A DNA stretch of 12,190 nt from JAUSIF01 sp964620215 (lineage in GTDB: Bacteria; Pseudomonadota; Alphaproteobacteria; Rhizobiales; Xanthobacteraceae). The stretch lies in assembly GCA_964620215.1 (NCBI GenBank), contig CAZUJE010000088.1:1-12190 (forward strand). The letters run 5' to 3'. Shown piece after piece: positions 7,241 through 12,190 of the stretch. How positions within the stretch are numbered: the first letter of the stretch is position 1; every line of letters begins with the position of its first letter. Position numbers and translations under genes: made by a program. Below the pieces are notes generated by a model. That model made no database searches. It worked only from the letters and a program-made list of their open reading frames with translations, and was not told the DNA's origin.

Positions 7241-7259
7241 GTTCCTAGCACGAAGGAAC
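7241..7259. promoter_or_regulatory. Inverted repeat and candidate -10 upstream of gabD
   Basis: GTTCC (7241-7245) and GGAAC (7255-7259) form an inverted repeat with a 9-nt spacer, an operator-like geometry about 40 bp before the gabD ATG. The minus-strand sequence TGCTAGGAA (complement of 7242-7250), a possible extended -10, lies inside it, so a protein bound to the repeat would cover the promoter. It does not match the alphaproteobacterial LexA direct repeat. Short arms, so chance occurrence is possible. Confidence 0.3.
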
Positions 7260-7333
7260 ATGCGCGCCAATGGACAGGCAACCGGCCGGATGGGGCGGGT
7301 CTGGAATACTAAGGTGTCTGGCGTTCAATCGGC

Positions 7334-8662
7334 CTAGGGGCGTGAAATCTTCCCGATAATCCTGAAGCCATCCCGGTGGTTGGCTGCCGGTTGCAGGACG
7401 AGACCCTCTCCCATGTTCAAACTGTCATGGGTGAGATTGCGAATGATCGGAGCATGGGAGACGAGCAACAGATTGCTTTTATCCCTCCATCCCTTGATGA
7501 CCGACCGGATGGGCCGCAGAATTTTTTCGTCTTTTTCGCTGTTGCCGAAAATCTGCTCAATCAATGTCACATGGATCGAGCGCTCATTGAGATTGCTCAT
7601 GGTCTCGATGGTTTCAGCGCCCAGAAGCTGGGCTGTCTCTTTCGTGCGGCAGTATTGCGAAGAAATGGTCTTCCCGATCCGGATGCCGCGATCACGCAGC
7701 CTCCGGCCAATCGCCCGCGCCTGTTCGCGACCTTTATCGCTTAAAATTCGCTGCGTCGAACAATTGGTTACATCCACCGAGGGTTCATCCTTGCCGGTGG
7801 TGGAGGCATGGCGAAGCAGGAGTACGTATCCGCCTTCGGCCAAAGCCGCCAAAGCCCGGTCCTCGGTGTTTGCTTGTGGCAGCGTGCTTTTTCCAAAGTG
7901 GAATGCGCCGACCGCGCACGAGGTCGCAAACAAAACCAGGATCGCCAGGATACGGGAAAGCTGCGTCCAGAAGATAATGCCGCTGACAATGAACAGGCCG
8001 AGCCATTGCGGCTCCTTGCCCACCCACTCCCAGAACGGCAGACCGTCGATCATCATGCCTTCGAGCGTCTCAAGCACGAAAAACATTATGCCGATCAGCG
8101 CGAACGTCACCGCTTCACGTTTGATCGCCGCGCGCCAATTGAATTCGGAGGATGGGGTTTGCCACGCTGAAATTTTCGGAACGACGAGCGGCGTGCGCGC
8201 CGCCCACGCTATAAAATCGTTTCCGTAACGCTCCAGCAGTATCCGCTCTTTCGCGAGCGTGAGGCGCTCATAATAAAGACAGGCGACCGCCGCGACGAGG
8301 ACGGTGAAGAATATGTTTTTAAAAAGCAAAGAGCCTGAAAGCAGGATTAGGAAGTTCGCGAAAAAAACCGGATGACGAACGAGCGAATAGAACCCCGTCG
8401 TTTTGAGTTCGCCCTTCGGCAATAATTCACCGGCTTCCGCCATCTGCCCGTGGCCCGCCATGTGCATCCGCAAGCCGAGACCGATCAATGCAATGCCGAG
8501 ACAGAATAAATCCCAGCTCACTTCAGCGAGCTCGCCTAAATATTGGGTCATCCAGCCGGAGCTTGTGAATGCATAGATGGCGAACGGAGACAGCAGCACA
8601 ACGAGCGCGATCCGCCAGCGGCGGTGATTCACGCCCTGCAATTCCAGACGATTTTTCAGCAT
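7334..8662 (-). CDS. Fusion: ICMT-like membrane methyltransferase plus histidine phosphatase domain
   Basis: 442 residues. Residues 1-165 form a four-helix membrane domain (helices near 16-34, 48-66, 98-115, 116-132) with the isoprenylcysteine/phospholipid methyltransferase signature: TTGFYSLVRHPVFFANF (88-104, with Arg96-His97-Pro98), then KERILLERYGNDFIAW (138-153). Residues 184-254 add three more helices. Residues 275-441 are a histidine phosphatase: LLLRHASTT with nucleophile His285, CSTQRILSDKGREQARAIG (301-319), SSQYCRTKETA (334-344) and VSHAP with His403. The CSTQR variant is typical of exported members of the superfamily. Seven helices and a cytosolic N-terminus would put the methyltransferase loop in the cytosol and the phosphatase in the periplasm. 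No substrate can be deduced. GGGGGAA (8671-8677) is the ribosome binding site. Each domain call is strong; the biological role is unknown. Confidence 0.88.
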   Translation of the reverse strand: MLKNRLELQGVNHRRWRIALVVLLSPFAIYAFTSSGWMTQYLGELAEVSWDLFCLGIALIGLGLRMHMAGHGQMAEAGELLPKGELKTTGFYSLVRHPVFFANFLILLSGSLLFKNIFFTVLVAAVACLYYERLTLAKERILLERYGNDFIAWAARTPLVVPKISAWQTPSSEFNWRAAIKREAVTFALIGIMFFVLETLEGMMIDGLPFWEWVGKEPQWLGLFIVSGIIFWTQLSRILAILVLFATSCAVGAFHFGKSTLPQANTEDRALAALAEGGYVLLLRHASTTGKDEPSVDVTNCSTQRILSDKGREQARAIGRRLRDRGIRIGKTISSQYCRTKETAQLLGAETIETMSNLNERSIHVTLIEQIFGNSEKDEKILRPIRSVIKGWRDKSNLLLVSHAPIIRNLTHDSLNMGEGLVLQPAANHRDGFRIIGKISRP

Positions 8663-8839
8663 GAATCAGATTCCCCCGCTGCCATGGTATCCGGCGGCTT
8701 ATTCAGTAGCGAAGTGAGGTATTATTGTGATGCAGATGGAGATGCGCGCTCTAACCGCAGGGGGACGGCGCGTAGTTTTTTGGTTACACGGTCATTTGCG
8801 CTTATGTGCATGTCTCGATGCATTCCCGGAATGAATGAA
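8663..8839. other. Divergent intergenic region between the fusion gene and gph
   Basis: 177 bp that must hold promoters for both directions. GAATC-A-GATTC (8663-8673) beside the fusion gene's start contains two adjacent GANTC sites, the recognition sequence of the alphaproteobacterial cell-cycle methylase CcrM. For gph, TTGGTT (8780-8785) and TTATGT (8802-8807) with 16-nt spacing is a weak promoter candidate. No strong hairpin seen. Confidence 0.35.
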
Positions 8840-9529
8840 ATGACCCGCCCCACCGTCGCATTCGACCTCGATGGCACGCTCGTGGACACGGCGCCCGACC
8901 TGATCGGTGCGCTGAATTACGTGCTGGGCCGGGCCAGGCTTGAACCGGTCGGCATGAAAGATGTGGGGATGCTGGTCGGGCGCGGCGCCAAGGTGATGAT
9001 CGAGCGCGGCTTCGCCATGCGCGGCGTCACGTTGCCCGGCTCGGAAATCGACCGCAACTTCGATGCGTTCCTCGATTTTTACGACAAGCACATCGCCGAT
9101 CATTCCAAGCCCTATCCCGGCGTGAAAGAGGCGCTGGATGAAATTGCACAAAGTGGCGCGCGGATGCTGGTCTGCACCAACAAGCCCGAAAAATATTCGG
9201 TGAAGCTGCTCGATCTCCTTGGCCTCGCGAGCCGGTTCGATTTCATCGCCGGGGCGGATACGTTCTCGATGAAAAAACCGCATCCGGGTCACCTTATCCA
9301 TGCGGTCGAGAAGGCCGGCGGCGACATTTCGAGCGCAATTCTGATCGGCGACTCCAATGTGGATGTCGCTACCGCCCGCGCCGCGGGCGTGCCGGTGATC
9401 GCGGTGAGTTTTGGCTATTCCGACGTGCCGGCGGCGCAACTGAATGCCGACCGGGTGGTGGACCACTTTAAAGAGGTGCCCGCCGCCGTGTTCGATCTAC
9501 TAAAGTTAAAGGCCGCCGCCAGCCGTTAA
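8840..9529 (+). CDS. gph: Phosphoglycolate phosphatase-family HAD hydrolase
   Basis: 229 residues from ATG 8840. The product is a haloacid dehalogenase-type phosphatase with the Gph layout. Motif I is DLDGTLVDT (9-17, Asp9 nucleophile, Asp11 acid/base). A helical cap follows, then motif II Thr113 in VCTNKPEKYS, motif III Lys146 in KKPHPGH, and motif IV GDSNVD (170-175) binding Mg. It probably removes 2-phosphoglycolate formed by DNA end repair or, if RuBisCO is present, photorespiration. Nothing else in the window concerns carbon fixation. Starts at 8831 (MNEMTRP) and further upstream are also in frame; I chose 8840 because CGGA (8827-8830) is 9 nt before it and family members begin a few residues before motif I. 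The stop codon lies inside the CtrA-type box that precedes the chemoreceptor gene. Confidence 0.92.
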   Translation: MTRPTVAFDLDGTLVDTAPDLIGALNYVLGRARLEPVGMKDVGMLVGRGAKVMIERGFAMRGVTLPGSEIDRNFDAFLDFYDKHIADHSKPYPGVKEALDEIAQSGARMLVCTNKPEKYSVKLLDLLGLASRFDFIAGADTFSMKKPHPGHLIHAVEKAGGDISSAILIGDSNVDVATARAAGVPVIAVSFGYSDVPAAQLNADRVVDHFKEVPAAVFDLLKLKAAASR

Positions 9530-9540
9530 GAAGCGGTTAA
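9526..9540 (+). promoter_or_regulatory. CtrA-type binding box (TTAA-N7-TTAA) before the chemoreceptor gene
   Basis: TTAA at 9526-9529, seven bases GAAGCGG, TTAA at 9537-9540, followed by CC, an exact match to the full CtrA consensus TTAA-N7-TTAAC. It overlaps the gph stop codon and lies 82 bp before the chemoreceptor ATG, a reasonable operator position. No convincing -10 lies at the usual distance (CTTTAC at 9555-9560 is too close), so whether it activates or represses is open. In alphaproteobacteria CtrA commonly controls motility and chemotaxis genes. Confidence 0.6.
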
Positions 9541-9621
9541 CCATATCGCGGCAACTTTACCTCCAGACCCCAGCAAGCCGCGCCGAAAGCGCGACATTCA
9601 CTGGCGGCCTTGGGGGAAGCG

Positions 9622-11403
9622 ATGGCTCTCTTCGCAAAATTAAAGCGCAGGGCTGAACAGTCCGCGCCGGAGCTGCAAGAACAGGCTCCCGCGATCGCGC
9701 CCGCCATTCCCGAACAGGATCCGGAGGTCACGAGGCGGCTTGAGGAAGCGCTCAAAGGCGCGCGCGAGTCGCTCGACTTCTTTGAAACGGACCTTGCCAA
9801 GCTTATTTCCGATGTCGGCAAAGCCGCCGGCGACGTTCACACCGGCATCGGCGCGTCCACCAAGGCGCTGGAATCGATCGGCAACCGCACCGGCGGCCTT
9901 GAACATCTCGTGCAGACTTCCGAAGAAGATGTGACCCAGCTCGCCACCGCCACCGAGGAACTCGCCCAGTCTTCCGGCGAAATCGGCAACCAGGTGGAGA
10001 TCGCGGGCAAGCTCACCGACAAGGCCACGGAAGCCGCGAAGGAAGCAGGCGTCAGCGTCGATAGTCTCAAAACATCCTCAGGCGAGATCGGCGCGGTGGT
10101 CGGGCTGATTTCCAAGATCGCCAAACAGACGAATTTGCTTGCGCTCAACGCTTCCATCGAAGCCGCGCGCGCGGGCGACGCGGGCCGCGGATTCGCGGTG
10201 GTCGCCAATGAAGTGAAATCGCTTTCGGTGGAGACGCAGAAAGCAACCGATGAAATCTCAAGGCGCATCGAGAAACTGCAACACGACGCGCAGACCTCGA
10301 TGGAGGCGCTTGGCCGTATCGCGGCGGAAATCGACAATATCCGCCCCGTGTTCACCGCCATCGCCGCCGCGGTGGAAGAACAAGGTGCCGCCGCGGGCGA
10401 ACTCTCCAAAAACGCTTCCACGACCTCCGGCTTCGTGCGCCAGGTCGCGGCGGGCGCCAGCGACATCAAGAAAGCCGCCGATCAGGCGACCGGCGAGATC
10501 CAGGTCGTCGGCGAGGCAGGCAAGACAGCCGCCGATCTTGTCTCCAAACTGCGGATGCGCTTTTCGATTTTCCTGCGCCAGACCGAAATCGGCGACCGGC
10601 GCAAGCACGACCGGCTGCCTTGCAGCATTCCGGCGAGGATGGACATTGGCGGCGAGACGATCGGCGTGAAAACGGTCGATCTCGGCGAGCATGGCGCGCT
10701 GATGGCGCCGTCGAATGAGGTCAATGTAATGCCCGGTTCAAGCTGCGTCGTATCCATCGACGGGATCGGAAAATTCAAGGGCCGCGTCGTCAATCTCAGC
10801 AAGCTTGGGCTGCATATCCATTTCACGGAAACAGACGCACCCGTTCAGGCAAGGCTCACGGCACAGCTCGATGCGGTTCGCGAGGAGAACCGCGTTTTCA
10901 TCGACCGCGCGATGAAATCGGCGCATGAAATTTCGCAAAAGCTGGAAGCGGTGGTGAAGGAACACAGGATTTCAACCGCCGATCTGTTCGACAACAACTA
11001 TGTCCAGATCGCCGGCAGCAACCCGCCGCAATACACGACGAAATATCTCCCGCTACTGGAAGAAGTGCTGCCGCCGTTCATGGAGCGCTGCCTGAAAGAA
11101 GATTCCAGCATGTTGTTCTGCGTGGCGGTGGACCGGAACGGCTACCTGCCGGTCCACAACAAGGATTACTCGCATCCGCAGCGGAAGGACGACGTGAACT
11201 GGAACAACGCCCACAGCCGCAACCGGCGCATCTTCGATACCCGCGCGGGGCTTTGCGCCGCGCGCAACACAAGGCCTTATCTGATCCAGTCTAACCCGCG
11301 CGATCTCGGCGGCGGGCGCGTGGTGATGATGAAGGAAATCGCGGCTCCGATCCGCGTCAATGGCCGCCACTGGGGCGGCTTCCGAATGGCGTATCAGCTC
11401 TGA
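9622..11403 (+). CDS. Soluble methyl-accepting chemotaxis-type receptor with PilZ domain and C-terminal sensor-like domain
   Basis: 593 residues, with no membrane segment or signal peptide, so probably cytosolic. Residues 35-310 are a long coiled coil with the chemoreceptor signalling tip at about 164-202 (AKQTNLLALNASIEAARAGD then GRGFAVVANEVKSLS), which contacts CheA and CheW. Residues 326-401 are a PilZ domain: RKHDR (327-331) is the RxxxR c-di-GMP motif, and DLGEHG (353-358) the DxSxxG motif with Gly for Ser. Residues 420-593 form a domain found at the C-terminus of other alphaproteobacterial receptors (VDRNGYLPVHN 503-513, NRRIFDTRAG 534-543, NGRHWGGFRMAY 580-591), probably Cache/PAS-like and ligand-binding. 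Inputs thus follow the output module, inverse to the usual order. Azospirillum Tlp1 is a known PilZ-bearing receptor. ATG 9622 follows GGGGGA (9612-9617); an in-frame TTG at 9610 would sit inside that ribosome binding site. Confidence 0.93.
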   Translation: MALFAKLKRRAEQSAPELQEQAPAIAPAIPEQDPEVTRRLEEALKGARESLDFFETDLAKLISDVGKAAGDVHTGIGASTKALESIGNRTGGLEHLVQTSEEDVTQLATATEELAQSSGEIGNQVEIAGKLTDKATEAAKEAGVSVDSLKTSSGEIGAVVGLISKIAKQTNLLALNASIEAARAGDAGRGFAVVANEVKSLSVETQKATDEISRRIEKLQHDAQTSMEALGRIAAEIDNIRPVFTAIAAAVEEQGAAAGELSKNASTTSGFVRQVAAGASDIKKAADQATGEIQVVGEAGKTAADLVSKLRMRFSIFLRQTEIGDRRKHDRLPCSIPARMDIGGETIGVKTVDLGEHGALMAPSNEVNVMPGSSCVVSIDGIGKFKGRVVNLSKLGLHIHFTETDAPVQARLTAQLDAVREENRVFIDRAMKSAHEISQKLEAVVKEHRISTADLFDNNYVQIAGSNPPQYTTKYLPLLEEVLPPFMERCLKEDSSMLFCVAVDRNGYLPVHNKDYSHPQRKDDVNWNNAHSRNRRIFDTRAGLCAARNTRPYLIQSNPRDLGGGRVVMMKEIAAPIRVNGRHWGGFRMAYQL

Positions 11404-11422
11404 TTTCAGGACCGCGGAAAAT

Positions 11423-11489
11423 TTGACCCGCAGGGCTGTCGCTCTTACGCCGATCCACATGGCTTGCTAGAGTGGCAGGACATGGGAGG
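11423..11489 (+). promoter_or_regulatory. Candidate promoter and ribosome binding site of the Cys-rich protein gene
   Basis: TTGCTAGAGT (11464-11473) reads as an extended -10 (TG-C-TAGAGT, four of six bases). TTACGC (11445-11450) sits 17 nt upstream as a weak -35. TTGACC at 11423-11428 is a better -35 but has no good -10 at its spacing. GGGAGG (11484-11489) is a strong ribosome binding site 5 nt before the ATG. The ribosome binding site is clear, the promoter tentative. Confidence 0.4.
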
Positions 11490-11494
11490 CGCTC

Positions 11495-12049
11495 ATGTCA
11501 TTCGCTGGCCTTTCGCGCATCGCGGCCTTAATCGCGGTTTCCTTTTTTGCAACCTTGCTCCTCGTGACCCAGCCCTTTGCCCAATCGGCGGGAAGGGTCG
11601 ATTGTGGAAACGGCTTCTATTGTCCGCGCGACAACTCATGCCTGGTGGGCGGGCTGTGCGGGAAAGTTGTCGACGCGGTGCCCGGCGCCGTGAAGACCTC
11701 GCTGGGTACCTGGTGTGACCCCGGTTTCCGCGAAAGCAAATTTAAATCAGGCGGCTGCGTGCCGGGATCCTATACCGAATGTTCGGCAACCGTCATGTGC
11801 GCCCCCGGCGACACATGCAGCGCCGATGGCAATTGCCAAGCTGCGTCCACGCCTAAAGGTCCGGTCTGCGGAGAGCTCCGCTGCCACGAAGGCCGCATCT
11901 GCGCCAGCACAGGCAGGTGCATGAACACGCAGTACTTCCAGGACTGCGGCAACGGCACGATCTGCTCCAAATCGGCCGGCTGCGAGTTTCCAAAGGGTTG
12001 TGTCCTCGTCAGCAAGGCGAGGACAAAGCAGATCAAGATAGTCCGTTAG
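11495..12049 (+). CDS. Secreted cysteine-repeat protein, unknown function
   Basis: 184 residues. A Sec signal peptide (hydrophobic core AALIAVSFFATLLLV, probable cleavage FAQ|SA near 30) is followed by a small mature protein with 18 cysteines. Sixteen fall into four units of C-x5-C-x5-C-x5-C: 37/43/49/55, 96/102/108/114, 125/130/136/142 (first gap one shorter) and 151/157/163/169. Units 1 and 4 both open with CGNG. The other two, Cys74 and Cys88, lie in a linker between units 1 and 2. An even count and regular spacing suggest a disulfide-knotted periplasmic or extracellular protein, loosely like EGF or granulin-type modules but not matching one I can name. Gly, Ser, Asp and Pro between the cysteines fit short turns. 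The strong GGGAGG ribosome binding site fixes the start. It lies 91 bp after the chemoreceptor gene, probably with its own promoter. Confidence 0.85.
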   Translation: MSFAGLSRIAALIAVSFFATLLLVTQPFAQSAGRVDCGNGFYCPRDNSCLVGGLCGKVVDAVPGAVKTSLGTWCDPGFRESKFKSGGCVPGSYTECSATVMCAPGDTCSADGNCQAASTPKGPVCGELRCHEGRICASTGRCMNTQYFQDCGNGTICSKSAGCEFPKGCVLVSKARTKQIKIVR

Positions 12050-12096
12050 CATTCGGGGGCAACTTGAACTGACCAGCCATTCCCGGTTTCGCCGTT

Positions 12097-12126
12097 CTTG
12101 ACTCGTTAAGCTCTCAAACCCTACAT
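12097..12126 (+). promoter_or_regulatory. Promoter of the tRNA-Val gene
   Basis: CTTGACT at 12097-12103 and CTACAT at 12121-12126, spaced 17 nt from the end of TTGACT, match the alphaproteobacterial housekeeping pattern CTTGAC/CTATAT well. The -10 ends 10 nt before the tRNA 5' end, placing the transcription start a few bases before the tRNA, the usual layout of a tRNA gene. Confidence 0.65.
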
Positions 12127-12136
12127 CACGGCCAAC

Positions 12137-12190
12137 GGGCGCGTAGCTCAGCGGGAGAGCACTCCCTTCACACGGGAGGGGTCACAGGTT
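12137..12190 (+). tRNA. tRNA-Val (anticodon CAC), 5' part, cut by window edge
   Basis: 54 nt are present and the 3' T-arm half and acceptor strand lie outside. GGGCGCG (12137-12143) is the 5' acceptor strand, TA follows, and the D-arm is GCTC (12146-12149) with GAGC (12157-12160) around AGCGGGA. The anticodon stem CTCCC (12162-12166) pairs with GGGAG (12174-12178) around TTCACAC, giving anticodon CAC at 12169-12171, which reads GTG (valine). A five-base variable loop and the start of the T-arm (ACAGG then TT) end the window. All visible stems pair. Confidence 0.95.

Noticed and set aside
7241..7259. LexA (SOS) box upstream of gabD
   Set aside because: Alphaproteobacterial LexA binds the direct repeat GTTC-N7-GTTC; this is an inverted repeat with the wrong spacing.
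5549..7312. A 587-codon open frame on the plus strand opposite gabD and part of rpiA
   Set aside because: It is fully antisense to two genes with intact catalytic motifs; its Arg/His/Gly/Ala-rich translation is the usual artefact of high-GC codon bias on the opposite strand.
8792..9466. A 224-codon minus-strand frame opposite gph
   Set aside because: Gph motifs on the plus strand are complete; this frame is compositionally a shadow.
9837..10469. A 210-codon minus-strand frame opposite the chemoreceptor
   Set aside because: Serine/alanine-rich mirror of the receptor's coiled-coil codons; no ribosome binding site or motif.
12137..12190. tRNA gene as an integration site of a mobile element
   Set aside because: The tRNA 3' end is outside the window and no integrase or direct repeat is visible inside it.

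Overview
The window is GC-rich chromosomal DNA of an alphaproteobacterium, most likely of the order Hyphomicrobiales (Rhizobiales). This rests on codon use, Gor and GabD sequence style, a plant-type (class II) DAHP synthase, a chemoreceptor whose C-terminal domain I know from alphaproteobacteria, an exact TTAA-N7-TTAA CtrA-type box, and a CTTGAC/CTACAT-type tRNA promoter. No species can be named. I see no insertion sequence, CRISPR array, phage gene or origin.

Layout. Positions 1-534 (-) hold the N-terminal part of a class II DAHP synthase (aromatic amino acid entry step), cut by the window edge. About 540-1590 is a small accessory-looking patch with two unrecognised plus-strand ORFs (722-901, and 844 or 904 to 1590) that are A-richer and lysine-rich. 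From 2353 down to 1577 and 3002 down to 2364 (-) lies a two-gene respiratory-type unit: a cytochrome b561-like membrane protein followed by a Tat-exported molybdopterin oxidoreductase. Next on the minus strand is a metabolic block transcribed gabD (7201-5756) > rpiA (5752-5033) > DUF2059 secreted protein (5007-4498), closed by a strong intrinsic terminator at 4441-4479, with gor (glutathione reductase, 4417-3065) just beyond it. A 442-residue minus-strand gene at 7334-8662 fuses an isoprenylcysteine-methyltransferase-like membrane domain to a histidine phosphatase. From 8840 the plus strand carries gph (phosphoglycolate phosphatase family), a soluble chemoreceptor containing a PilZ domain (9622-11403), a secreted protein with four cysteine repeats (11495-12049), and the 5' 54 nt of tRNA-Val(CAC).

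How the genes fit together. gabD-rpiA-DUF2059 look co-transcribed (3-nt and 25-nt gaps, no terminator between them). They cover succinate semialdehyde oxidation and pentose phosphate metabolism; gor downstream uses NADPH to reduce glutathione disulfide. The molybdoenzyme carries an RR motif, a lipobox and Asp at +2 after the lipobox Cys, which fits a lipoprotein held on the periplasmic face of the inner membrane beside its cytochrome b partner. The chemoreceptor is predicted to be cytosolic, to sense c-di-GMP through PilZ, and to be under CtrA control.

No single clearly new system stands out. The items most worth a second look are the methyltransferase-phosphatase fusion, the C-x5-C-x5-C-x5-C repeat protein, the CtrA box in front of the PilZ chemoreceptor, and the unidentified ORF pair at 722-1590.
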